Positions 1-7,674 of a stretch of DNA of 26,359 bases are shown here, piece by piece. The notes under the pieces were generated by a model, which was not told where the DNA came from, searched no databases, and saw nothing but the letters and a program-made list of their open reading frames with translations. The DNA comes from JBGCDD01 sp045105075 (GTDB taxonomy: Bacteria > Pseudomonadota > Alphaproteobacteria > Rhodobacterales > Rhodobacteraceae): NCBI GenBank assembly GCA_045105075.1, contig JBGCDD010000142.1, positions 1-26,359 on the forward strand, written 5' to 3'. Each line of letters opens with the position of its first letter. Position 1 is the stretch's first letter. The translations under genes and the position numbers were made by a program.

Positions 1-420
1 GACGGTATCGACTTTTCCGGCCCCATGTTTGAAACCCTGCGTTTGACCGGGCTGTTTTCGCGCGACGCAGCGATGGACCGCGAGGGCATGACCTATACGC
101 AAGCATTGCAGATGATCACCGACACCGCGCGCACGGGCATGGCCTATCTGTGGCAAACCACCACCACCAACACCCGCGCCGATCAGATCAGCACGGGGCG
201 CGATTGGGTGCGCTTGAACCTGGCGGCAACTGCGCTGGGATTGGGTGTGCAACCGATGAGCCAGGCTTTGCAGGAATTCCCCGAAATGGCGCCACTGTAT
301 GCCAAAGTGCACGAAAGGCTGGCCCCCGAGGGTGGCACTGTGCAAATGTTGGGGCGGCTTGGATATGGGCCAGATGTCGGGCAAAGCCCACGTTGGCCGC
401 TTGAGGCGAAACTGACGTGA
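1..420 (+). CDS. Nitroreductase-like protein, C-terminal part (5' end outside window)
   Basis: The reading frame is open from the first base and ends with TGA at 418-420, giving about 139 C-terminal residues. The segment from RDWVRLNLAATALGLGVQP to the end, with helices rich in Leu and Ala, resembles the C-terminal half of the Acg/nitroreductase-like flavin oxidoreductases, in which this region packs on the FMN site. The N-terminal half, with most flavin-binding residues, lies outside the window, so the reaction cannot be stated. A MarR regulator begins 17 bp downstream on the same strand, so the two probably share a transcript and the regulator may respond to a substrate of this enzyme (inference). 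The family call comes from overall sequence feel rather than a single diagnostic motif. Confidence 0.55.
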   Translation, partial: DGIDFSGPMFETLRLTGLFSRDAAMDREGMTYTQALQMITDTARTGMAYLWQTTTTNTRADQISTGRDWVRLNLAATALGLGVQPMSQALQEFPEMAPLYAKVHERLAPEGGTVQMLGRLGYGPDVGQSPRWPLEAKLT

Positions 421-437
421 AACCATCAGGGACCTGA

Positions 438-914
438 ATGAAAGACCAAAACCCCGCGCTGTTCTTTACCGTTTTCAACGAGATCGGGATTATCGAACAA
501 CTCAGCCGCACCCTGCTTGAGGCGCGGCTGCCCAAGGGACTGATCGCGCCGCATTTTGGAGTGCTCAGCCATCTGACGCGGGTGGCGGACGGGCGCACGC
601 CGGTGGAACTGGCGCGCGCGTTTCAGGTGCCCAAAACCAGCATGACGCACACCGTGGCGGGGTTGCAAAAACACGGGCTGGTTGATGTGCGCCCCAATCC
701 CAATGACGGGCGCTCAAAATGCGTGTGGTTGACCGACACGGGCCGGGCGCTGCGCGAACAGACCATTCAGGCGTTGGCGCCCGAGTTCATGCAGCTGGCC
801 AAAGGTTTTGATATGGATCAGTTGTTGGGCATTCTGCCGGTGCTGTCCGATCTGCGCAAATATCTGGACGAGCATCGCAACGCTGAACCCCCCCGCGATC
901 GGCCCCGCGATTAG
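438..914 (+). CDS. MarR-family transcriptional regulator
   Basis: A 158-residue protein of typical MarR length. The centre (about residues 35-105) shows the winged helix-turn-helix pattern: a helix with PVELARAFQVPKTSMTHTV as the recognition part, then a wing around DVRPNPNDGRSKCVWLTDTG, which is the conserved D-x-R-S/C-K-x-V-x-LT signature of MarR proteins. Helices at both ends would form the dimer interface. An AGGGA ribosome site about seven bases before ATG supports this start. It follows the nitroreductase-like gene by 17 bp and is probably co-transcribed with it. Its ligand is unknown. The stop codon overlaps the stop codon of the convergent trpA gene in the 4-bp string TTAG (911-914). 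Confidence 0.9.
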   Translation: MKDQNPALFFTVFNEIGIIEQLSRTLLEARLPKGLIAPHFGVLSHLTRVADGRTPVELARAFQVPKTSMTHTVAGLQKHGLVDVRPNPNDGRSKCVWLTDTGRALREQTIQALAPEFMQLAKGFDMDQLLGILPVLSDLRKYLDEHRNAEPPRDRPRD

Positions 915-1702
915 GTTGAGTGTGCGCCGTCCGACAGGGTTTTGACAAAGCTCAGAACCTCGGCCAGTGGTTTGCCCGCGCCGATCTGGCTGACGATGGC
1001 CGAGCCAACAACGACCCCGTCCGCGACGCTTGCAATGGTGCGGGCTTTTTCCGGGGTGTTGACGCCAAAGCCCACGATGACCGGCAAATTGCCAGCTGCT
1101 TTGATCCGTGCGACATCGGGCGCCACGTCCACAGCTTCGGCCTCGGCCGCACCGGTGATGCCAGTTATCGAGACGTAGTAAACAAAGCCCGATGTGTTCT
1201 GGATGACCTGCGGCAAGCGGTCATCATCGGTGGTGGGTGTGGCCAGACGAATAAAGTTCAGACCAGCGGCTTGCGCCGGCAAGCACAGCTCAGCGTCTTC
1301 TTCGGGGGGCAGGTCAACGATGATCAGCCCGTCAATGCCGGCGGCTTTCGCCTCGGTCAGGAAACGCTCAACGCCACGGCTGAAGATCGGATTGTAATAG
1401 CCCATCAGCACAATCGGCGTCGTGTCATCCGTTTCGCGAAACGCGGTGGCCAGTTCCAGCGTGCGCGACAGGGTCATGCCGCCTTCCAAGGCGCGCTGCC
1501 CGGCCAGCTGGATTGTTGGGCCGTCCGCCATTGGGTCGGTAAAGGGCAGGCCCAGTTCGATGATGTCAACGCCGGCGCTGGGCAATCCTTTGACCACGGC
1601 AAGCGACGTGTCATAATCGGGATCACCGGCCATCACATAGGCAACGAAGGCCTTTTGCCCGGCGGCGGTCAATTCGGCGAATTTGGCGTCTATGCGGGTC
1701 AT
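911..1702 (-). CDS. trpA: Tryptophan synthase alpha subunit
   Basis: A 263-residue protein of normal TrpA length. It cleaves indole-3-glycerol phosphate to indole and glyceraldehyde-3-phosphate and passes indole to TrpB in the cytoplasmic alpha2-beta2 complex. The signature IELGLPFTDPMADGP places the catalytic Glu at residue 49 and Asp at residue 60, exactly as in enterobacterial TrpA. The phosphate-binding segment VGFGVNTPEKA and the VVVGSAIV strand near the C-terminus are present. No trpB or trpF is adjacent: the gene stands alone between MarR (convergent) and ychF (divergent), so it must be expressed apart from its partner subunit. The stop overlaps the MarR stop by four bases. Confidence 0.97.
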   Translation of the reverse strand: MTRIDAKFAELTAAGQKAFVAYVMAGDPDYDTSLAVVKGLPSAGVDIIELGLPFTDPMADGPTIQLAGQRALEGGMTLSRTLELATAFRETDDTTPIVLMGYYNPIFSRGVERFLTEAKAAGIDGLIIVDLPPEEDAELCLPAQAAGLNFIRLATPTTDDDRLPQVIQNTSGFVYYVSITGITGAAEAEAVDVAPDVARIKAAGNLPVIVGFGVNTPEKARTIASVADGVVVGSAIVSQIGAGKPLAEVLSFVKTLSDGAHST

Positions 1703-1858
1703 GTCAGGCTGCCTTTCAGGTCGGTCGCTCCGATGTGCCGAAACTTGACGCTGAAATCAATGGGGCCAGCGCATAAATCCCCGCTGCGCTTGCGCCGCCC
1801 CACGCCAGACCGTAGAAGCGGCGCGAACCAGAGATCGGACCAAAGATCGGAGACGACA

Positions 1859-2956
1859 ATGGGCTTTAAAATGGGAATCGTGGGGCTGCCGAATGTGGGC
1901 AAGTCCACGCTGTTTAATGCGCTGACCAAAACCGCTGCCGCTCAGGCTGCGAATTTCCCGTTTTGCACGATTGAGCCTAATGTGGGTGAAGTCGCGGTGC
2001 CGGACGGACGGCTGGACAAACTGGCGGGCATTGCCGCGTCCAAACAGATCATTCCCACGCGCATGACCTTTGTCGACATTGCAGGTCTGGTCAAAGGCGC
2101 GTCCAAGGGCGAAGGGCTGGGCAACCAGTTTCTGGCCAACATCCGCGAGGTCGACGCGATTGCCCATGTGCTGCGCTGTTTTGAAGACGGCGATGTGACC
2201 CATGTGGAAGGCCGCGTTGATCCGGTTGCGGACGCCGAAACCATTGAAACTGAACTGATGCTGGCCGACATCGAAAGCATCGAAAAGCGTATGCAGGGTT
2301 TGGTGCGTAAAGTGCGCGGTGGCGACAAAGAGGCGGTGCAACAGGAACGTTTGCTGAAAGCCGCGCTTGCTGTGTTGGAAGAAGGTCAGCCCGCCCGCGT
2401 GGTTGACGTTGACGAAGACGACATCCGCGCCTGGAAGCTTTTGCAGCTGCTGACCACGAAACCAGTGCTTTATGTATGTAACGTTGGTGAATCTGAGGCT
2501 GGCACCGGCAATGAACACGCGAGCAAAGTGGCCGAAATGGCCGCTGCTCAGGGCAACGCGCATGTGATCATCTCGGCCCAGATCGAAGAAGAGATCAGCC
2601 AGCTTGAAGCTGATGAAGCGCAGATGTTTCTGGAAGAGATGGGGTTAGAAGAGCCCGGGCTCGACCGATTGATCCGTGCCGGGTACGAATTGTTGCATCT
2701 GGAAACCTATTTCACCGTTGGCCCGAAAGAGGCCCGCGCCTGGACCATTCGCACCGGTACGGCTGCACCGCAGGCGGCAGGCGTTATTCATGGCGACTTT
2801 GAAAAGGGTTTCATCCGCGCGGAAACCATCGCTTATGATGATTTTGTCGCCCTCGGCGGGGAACAACCCGCCAAGGAAGCTGGTAAAATGCGCGCCGAGG
2901 GCAAGACCTATGTGGTCAAAGACGGCGACGTGCTGCATTTCCTGTTCAATACCTAG
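1859..2956 (+). CDS. ychF: Redox-regulated ATPase YchF (Obg-like)
   Basis: A 365-residue protein that aligns along its whole length with bacterial YchF. The P-loop GLPNVGKST is at residues 9-17, the switch region holds FVDIAGLVKGASKGEG, and the C-terminal TGS domain ends in AEGKTYVVKDGDVLHFLF. The usual NKxD specificity motif is replaced by a form near NVGE (in YVCNVGE), which in this family goes with ATP rather than GTP preference. YchF binds the ribosome and has been linked to oxidative-stress responses (family knowledge). ATG at 1859 is chosen because GGAG lies seven bases upstream and MGFKMGIVG matches the conserved N-terminus; the frame is open much further upstream but without homology. 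It is divergent from trpA and its stop overlaps that of the next gene in CTAG (2953-2956). Confidence 0.97.
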   Translation: MGFKMGIVGLPNVGKSTLFNALTKTAAAQAANFPFCTIEPNVGEVAVPDGRLDKLAGIAASKQIIPTRMTFVDIAGLVKGASKGEGLGNQFLANIREVDAIAHVLRCFEDGDVTHVEGRVDPVADAETIETELMLADIESIEKRMQGLVRKVRGGDKEAVQQERLLKAALAVLEEGQPARVVDVDEDDIRAWKLLQLLTTKPVLYVCNVGESEAGTGNEHASKVAEMAAAQGNAHVIISAQIEEEISQLEADEAQMFLEEMGLEEPGLDRLIRAGYELLHLETYFTVGPKEARAWTIRTGTAAPQAAGVIHGDFEKGFIRAETIAYDDFVALGGEQPAKEAGKMRAEGKTYVVKDGDVLHFLFNT

Positions 2957-3213
2957 CGGCGACCGCTTTCAAAGTTGCGCTCGCGTGCGCCAAAACCATC
3001 CTTGATTACCGCGCTATAGGATTTTCCGGCGTGTCGTTCGGGGATGTTGGGCCAGTTGGACGCACGTGTTTTTGTGGTGGTTGCAGCCTGCGAAACCTGT
3101 GGCGTGTCGGTTTTCGCTTTTGATCCTGCCATCGCAGGGGCTGAAAACACCATGGCCATCGCAACGGCGGCAGCGCCAAAAATAACAGGACGGGAAACGG
3201 GAGAGGCAATCAT
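2953..3213 (-). CDS. Small secreted or periplasmic protein of unknown function
   Basis: An 86-residue protein with a clear signal peptide: a short N-terminal region, a hydrophobic core (about residues 10-26, rich in Ala, Val and Met) and a probable cleavage after AMA near residue 29. The mature part is about 57 residues, polar and basic, with SQAATTTKTRASNWPNIPER and a Ser/Gly/Arg-rich tail, and shows no motif I recognise. A strong ribosome site, AAAAAAGGATG, precedes the ATG by about six bases, which supports real expression. It is convergent with ychF and overlaps its stop by four bases. Function unknown. Confidence 0.7.
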   Translation of the reverse strand: MIASPVSRPVIFGAAAVAMAMVFSAPAMAGSKAKTDTPQVSQAATTTKTRASNWPNIPERHAGKSYSAVIKDGFGARERNFESGRR

Positions 3214-3239
3214 GTCGTCATCCTTTTTTCATCTGATCC

Positions 3240-3255
3240 GTCGAACATTGTCGAC
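3240..3255. promoter_or_regulatory. Interrupted palindrome in the divergent promoter region before recO
   Basis: GTCGAACATTGTCGAC is an inverted repeat (GTCGA, six-base spacer, TCGAC) located 27 bp upstream of the small secreted protein start and about 130 bp before recO. The symmetry and position between divergent genes suit a dimeric repressor operator, but no regulator gene is adjacent and a chance palindrome is possible. Confidence 0.3.
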
Positions 3256-3387
3256 ACGGTAAACATGTGCATGCAGCCCGTCAGATGCAAAACACGCCTG
3301 TTCACCAGCGCGCGACCGTTGTGACAGCGCCGCGTTTCGTCAAAAACCGGTTTCTCACCAGCGCGGTGCCGACTAGGGTTGGGGCCA

Positions 3388-4113
3388 ATGGAATGGCGTG
3401 ACCAAGGCATCCTTCTGCGCTCTCGCAAACACGGGGAAAGTGCGGCGATCATCGATGTGTTCACGCCCGAACACGGGGTGCATGCAGGTGTCGTGCGTGG
3501 CGGCGCCGGTCGCAAAATCGCGCCGGTGTTGCAACCTGGCGCGCAGCTGGATCTGGGTTGGCGCGCCCGGCTGGAAGACCACATTGGCAGTTTTCAGGTG
3601 GAACCGGTGCGCAGCCGTGCCGCCGCAGCCATGTCGGGGCGGATGACTTTGGCGGGGCTGAACGCGGTGACCTCGATGCTGTTGTTTTCACTGCCGGAAC
3701 GCGAACCCCACCCGCAGTTTTATGCGCGTACCGAACAGCTTTTGGATCTGCTGGGGCAGGACGAGATCTGGCCATTGGCCTATCTTGGGTGGGAAATTGC
3801 GTTGCTGGATGCCACCGGCTTTGGCCTTGATCTGGGCAAATGTGCCGTGACGGGTTCTGTGGATGATCTGATTTATGTCTCACCCAGATCCGGGCGGGCG
3901 GTGTCGCGCAAAGGGGCGGGCGAGTGGGCAGATCGGTTGTTGCCCTTGCCGCCGTGCTTGCTGGGCGAGGGTCCCGCGCCGGACAGGGACATTGCCACAG
4001 CCTTGCGCACCACGGCGCATTTTCTCACCTACAAGCTGGCGAAAACGCTGGGCAACAAGCCGCTGCCTGACGCGCGTGCCCGTTTTGTCGAAGCGTTCAA
4101 TCGCCGGCTTTGA
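3388..4113 (+). CDS. recO: DNA repair protein RecO
   Basis: A 241-residue protein with the typical RecO N-terminus MEWRDQGILLRSRKHGES, which forms the OB-fold that binds single-stranded DNA, followed by IIDVFTPEHGVHAGVVRGG and the helical C-terminal part. RecO works with RecF and RecR to load RecA on SSB-coated gaps. Family length and motif order fit well. ATG at 3388 is used because it gives the conserved start; an in-frame TTG lies nine bases earlier. The zinc-binding cysteines of some RecO proteins are not evident. The 3' end overlaps the convergent META-domain gene by 17 bp. Confidence 0.95.
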   Translation: MEWRDQGILLRSRKHGESAAIIDVFTPEHGVHAGVVRGGAGRKIAPVLQPGAQLDLGWRARLEDHIGSFQVEPVRSRAAAAMSGRMTLAGLNAVTSMLLFSLPEREPHPQFYARTEQLLDLLGQDEIWPLAYLGWEIALLDATGFGLDLGKCAVTGSVDDLIYVSPRSGRAVSRKGAGEWADRLLPLPPCLLGEGPAPDRDIATALRTTAHFLTYKLAKTLGNKPLPDARARFVEAFNRRL

Positions 4114-4489
4114 ACACCATTTCGCGCCCTGCGTCATTGCGCAGGATCAGCACGTTGCCCAGCACCTCGGACTGCGTCATTTCACCAAGGGCGGTCAGAA
4201 ACTTCTGCTCGGCGGCCAGTTCGGGGCAAGCACGGCGGGTGCTGGCCAGCGCGGGGGCGTCGAACCAGGGGTAGGGTGTGCTCATTTCGCCGCCATAGCT
4301 GTTACAGGGCGCGGCACCGGCGATTTGGTTGCGTTTGGGGAACGTCATTGTTGCGTGGGCCGAAAACGCGGCTCCGTCCAGTTCGTCCAGCACCCAGATC
4401 TTGCCGGCGCCGCCATAGCCGGCCACGGTTTCATCGCCGACGCACGCGCTTGCCATCATCACGGCCAAAAGGGTCAATCGCCAAGTCAT
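4097..4489 (-). CDS. META (HslJ-like) domain lipoprotein
   Basis: A 130-residue protein with an N-terminal hydrophobic stretch (residues 4-15) followed by Cys16 in the context ASAC, a weak but plausible lipobox, so it may be a lipoprotein. The rest matches the META/HslJ fold: W-x-L-x-E-L-DG near residue 32-38 and the central pattern GAAPCNSYGG, the hallmark N-x-Y-x-G segment, then a region with ACPE before the C-terminal helix. META proteins sit in the cell envelope; HslJ is heat-inducible and linked to novobiocin resistance in E. coli, but the molecular role is unclear. It overlaps recO by 17 bp tail-to-tail. Confidence 0.8.
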   Translation of the reverse strand: MTWRLTLLAVMMASACVGDETVAGYGGAGKIWVLDELDGAAFSAHATMTFPKRNQIAGAAPCNSYGGEMSTPYPWFDAPALASTRRACPELAAEQKFLTALGEMTQSEVLGNVLILRNDAGREMVFKAGD

Positions 4490-4665
4490 GACCCATCATA
4501 TAAGTTCAAGGCGGCCGGTTCCATAGGCTGGTTTTTGCGGCATATTGTGCGATCGTTTTCGACAAGAAAGTGACCGGGTCTTGGAACGCTTTTGTGCGCA
4601 TCCTGGAAGTTGATGCCCAGCAGTAACCCGCGCCTTTGGACTAAGAAAAAATGCCAAACCGTCAG
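4486..4665 (-). pseudogene. Decayed remnant of a second short-chain dehydrogenase C-terminus
   Basis: On the minus strand, just downstream of the dehydrogenase gene, the translation LLGINFQDAHKSVPRPGHFLV appears. It matches the C-terminal end of that gene (VLGINFHDSAQAVRDTGQFLV) at 11 of 21 positions, and the DNA shares AAGTTGATGCCCA at 4607-4619 and 4726-4738. The reading frame differs from the intact gene by the 119-bp offset. A 59-codon frame runs from an ATG that overlaps the intact gene's stop to a TGA overlapping the META gene start; whether it is translated is unknown. Nothing upstream of the LLGIN segment looks like the dehydrogenase, so this is a truncated relic of a paralogue or of a partial duplication rather than a working gene. 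Confidence 0.65.
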
Positions 4666-5690
4666 ACATGGCCGCCTTTTACCAGGAATTGCCCGGTGTC
4701 TCGCACCGCTTGCGCGCTGTCGTGAAAGTTGATGCCCAACACGTCATGCGCGCGGGCGTTTGACATGGCGTCGTTGCGATCAAGGCTGGTGATCACCGAG
4801 CGAATGGCAGGATCAAACAGCGCCATCACCCGCATCAGCCAGTTCGGCGCGCGACGCTTGGCAATCCTGAGATCGGGATGGTCGGCGCGCAGCAGATCAG
4901 CGATCTCCTCAAACCAAAGGAAAGCCTCGGTGCCGATAAAGCGCTGCCCGATGCTGGCGTCGCGTTCCATCGCATTCAGATGCATCGCGGCGATGTCGCG
5001 CACATCGACGAGGTGAAACCCGATGCGGGGCAACATCGGGTCCATGCGTTTCAAAACCCGCTCTATCAGGTGAATGGACGAGGCAAAGTTGCAGTCCAGC
5101 GGCGGCCCCATGACAAAAGCAGGATTGATCATCGTGATCTGCATTTCGGGCGCTTCGTCTTTTTGCCAATCCCACACCGCGCGCTCGGCCAGCGTTTTGG
5201 ATTGGGTATAAGGCGTCAGCCTAGGTTGGTTCAGATCGGTCCAATCGTCTTCATCATAGACGGTTTTGCCCATTGGCAAATCGGTGCCAGACACGGCAGC
5301 GATTGACGAGGTCATGATCACCCGGCGGATGCCCGCAGCCCGTGCGGCGCGCACGGCCCGCATGGCGCCATCAACAGCCGGACGGATTGTCACCTGGGGG
5401 TCTTTGGGCTGGCGGATCGGCACGGGCGAGGCGGTGTGCATCATCACGTCAGCGCCTTGCATCGCGGTGTCCCAACCTGCGTCTGTTGTCAGATCCAGCG
5501 CCACAAGGCTCATGTGGTCCAAGCTAGCGGGGTCTTTCAGATGCGGGCGCAGGGCTTTTTGCATTTCATCCAGTCGATCAACAGACCGGGACGAGCCGAC
5601 AACGCGATGCCCGGCGTTTAACAGCTGCAAAACGATATGCTTGGCGATGTAGCCGGTCGCGCCGGTCACAAAGACGGTTTTCTGTGGCAT
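4662..5690 (-). CDS. NAD(P)-dependent epimerase/dehydratase-type (extended SDR) oxidoreductase
   Basis: A 342-residue extended short-chain dehydrogenase. The N-terminal Rossmann motif TGATGYIA is at residues 9-16, the catalytic Ser is near 128-129 (VIMTSS) and the Tyr-x3-Lys pair is Y161/K165 in PYTQSKTLAER. The overall pattern is closest to the dihydroflavonol-4-reductase / aldehyde-reductase branch, which reduces a carbonyl with NADPH; the true substrate cannot be read from sequence. ATG at 5690 is preferred because AAGAGGA lies about eight bases upstream; another ATG at 5714 lacks a good site. The gene follows the terminator of the acyl-CoA dehydrogenase, so it has its own promoter. A degenerate copy of its 3' end lies directly downstream. 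Confidence 0.88.
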   Translation of the reverse strand: MPQKTVFVTGATGYIAKHIVLQLLNAGHRVVGSSRSVDRLDEMQKALRPHLKDPASLDHMSLVALDLTTDAGWDTAMQGADVMMHTASPVPIRQPKDPQVTIRPAVDGAMRAVRAARAAGIRRVIMTSSIAAVSGTDLPMGKTVYDEDDWTDLNQPRLTPYTQSKTLAERAVWDWQKDEAPEMQITMINPAFVMGPPLDCNFASSIHLIERVLKRMDPMLPRIGFHLVDVRDIAAMHLNAMERDASIGQRFIGTEAFLWFEEIADLLRADHPDLRIAKRRAPNWLMRVMALFDPAIRSVITSLDRNDAMSNARAHDVLGINFHDSAQAVRDTGQFLVKGGHV

Positions 5691-5735
5691 GTGCTGTGTC
5701 CTCTTTGGTGTCATATAGGCAGAGGACTGCGCATA

Positions 5736-5762
5736 AAAAACCCGGCCAGACGCCGGGTTTCC
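5736..5762 (-). terminator. Rho-independent terminator of the acyl-CoA dehydrogenase gene
   Basis: A nine-pair stem (AAACCCGGC at 5738-5746 with GCCGGGTTT at 5752-5760) around the loop CAGAC. Read on the minus strand the stem is followed by a run of T residues, so it ends transcription coming from the acyl-CoA dehydrogenase, 20 bp after its stop. Confidence 0.88.
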
Positions 5763-5781
5763 GTGTTGCGTTTGAGCGGAA

Positions 5782-7467
5782 TCAGCCCAGCAGGCGGCGC
5801 GCAATCACCTGTGCCTGAATTTCCGCAGCACCTTCAAAGATGTTGAGGATACGCGCGTCGCACAGCACGCGGCTGATCTTGTATTCCAGCGCGAAACCAT
5901 TGCCGCCGTGGATTTGCAGACCGTTGTCGGCCGCGGCCCATGCCACGCGCGCGCCCAGCAGCTTGGCCATACCAGCCTCAACATCACAGCGCCGACCTTC
6001 GTCTTTTTCGAACGCGCTGAAATAGGTCAGCTGACGCGCCACCATGATCTCAACGGCCATCATCGCCAGCTTCGATGACACGCGGGGGAAGTTGATCAGT
6101 GACTTACCGAACTGCTTTCGGTCCTGCGCATATTGCATCGAGATATCGAGCGCTGATTGCGCCACACCAATCGCCCGCGCGGCGGTCTGGATGCGCGCGG
6201 ACTCGAACGTCTCCATCAGCTGTTTAAAGCCTTTGCCTTCCTCTCCGCCCAGCAGATTTTCTCCTTTGACGTGGAAGCCATCAAAGGCCAGCTCGTATTC
6301 CTTCATGCCGCGATAGCCCAGAACCTCGATTTCGCCGCCGGTCATGCCTTCGGTCGGAAACGGAGCCTCGTCTGTGCCCGGTGTCTTTTCGGCCAGGAAC
6401 ATCGACAGACCTTTGTAATCGGTCGTGTCCGGGTCGGTGCGGGCCAGCAATGTCATCACATGGGTGCGCGCGGCGTGGGTGATCCAGGTCTTGTTGCCGG
6501 TCACTTTGTAGTCGTCACCGTCCTTGACGGCGCGGGTGCGCAGGCTGCCCAGATCAGACCCGGTGTTGGGCTCGGTGAACACGGCGGTGGGAAGGGTTTC
6601 GGCGCTGGCCAGTTGCGGCAGCCCCTTTTCCTTTTGCGCCTCGGTTCCGCCGGCGATGATCAACTCGGCGGCGATCTCGCTGCGGGTGCCGAGGCTGCCG
6701 ACACCGATATAGCCGCGCGACAGTTCCCCGGAGACCACCCACATCGACGCCTTGGACAGGCACAGCCCGCCATATTATTCGGGAATGGTCAGCCCGAACA
6801 CGCCGATTTCGGCAAGTTCGTTTATCACCTCCATTGGGATCAGCTCGTCGTTGAGATGCCAGTCATGGGCAAAGGGTTCGACCTTTTCCAGCGCATAGCG
6901 GCGGAACTGTTCGCGGATCATTTCCAGTTCGTCATCAAGGCCCGTGGCGCCAACAGTGATTTCGGCGCTGCGTTCCTGCATCAGCTCAACCAGCCGGGTG
7001 CGCGCGGCCTGCGTGTTGCCGCCTTGGGTCAGGGTCATGACCTCGTCGATCATAAGCCCGCGCATGTCATCCTGAGTTAGGCCCATGTCCTGCAGGCGCA
7101 AAATCTCGCCCTGGTTCATTGGGATGCCGCCATAGATCTGCCAAAGGTATTCGCCAAAGGCGATCTGGTGGATCAGCTGCTCGACTTCGCCAAACTTGCT
7201 CTCGCCCTGCATCCGGGTGGCCCAGGCCTGCATCTGGCGCAGGCTTTCGGTATAGGTTGCCAGCCAGGCCAACCCGTGCGCGGCGGTCTGGTTGGCCTCG
7301 ATCAAAGCACCCGACACACGACCATTTTCACTGACCATGTCGCGCAACCGTGTGCGCGCGGTGTCCAGAATTGCATCGACCGGGGCGATTGCAGCCTGTG
7401 TGAGCACCAACAGATCCGGCAGGATCACCGGGTTGTTCATCGTCAGGTCTTGTCCATCATGGGCCAT
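5782..7467 (-). pseudogene. mcd: Long acyl-CoA dehydrogenase, probable (2S)-methylsuccinyl-CoA dehydrogenase, with in-frame stop
   Basis: Both halves lie in one frame and together would encode 561 residues, but codon 231 (6775-6777) is TAA. The stop falls inside the family motif PEEYGGLG, here read as PE-stop-YGGLC. The N-terminal half carries an extension of about 150 residues before the acyl-CoA dehydrogenase fold, a trait of Mcd from the ethylmalonyl-CoA pathway. The C-terminal half has the FAD/acyl-CoA segments TEPNTGSDLG and VTGNKTWITHA, and IFEGAAEIQ with the probable catalytic Glu at 545. AAAGGAT ten bases before ATG supports the start at 7467, and a strong terminator follows. A restart at an internal ATG (6744) would give a fragment without the N-terminal domain. 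It is either a recent pseudogene, a sequencing error, or a read-through case. The Mcd assignment is moderately sure; acyl-CoA dehydrogenase is certain. Confidence 0.85.
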
Positions 7468-7674
7468 GAATCACATCCTTTTTTCGCGTTGGTTGCTGGT
7501 ACTCATTTCGCAGGTGCAGCGCAACAAAAATACGCCTAACGGGTTGGATCATTGCGAAAATTGCGCATTGATTTTCCCATGCGCTGGCCTAATGCTGCCG
7601 CCTTGACGGCATATAGCACCAAATTGTTTCCAAAGTCGTTCCAGAATGTTTGGATTTTGCCCCCTGTGCCAGGA

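Noticed and set aside
920..1858. Upstream extension of the ychF frame across trpA
   Set aside because: The frame is open by chance; homology and the ribosome site begin at 1859.
3302..3365. TCACCAGCGCG twice (3302-3312 and 3355-3365) before recO
   Set aside because: Short, GC-rich and 53 bp apart; could be chance and no symmetric partner was found.
7468..7674. 207-bp gap between the MttB-like and acyl-CoA dehydrogenase genes searched for tRNA, riboswitch or terminator
   Set aside because: No cloverleaf, T-loop or convincing hairpin with T run seen.
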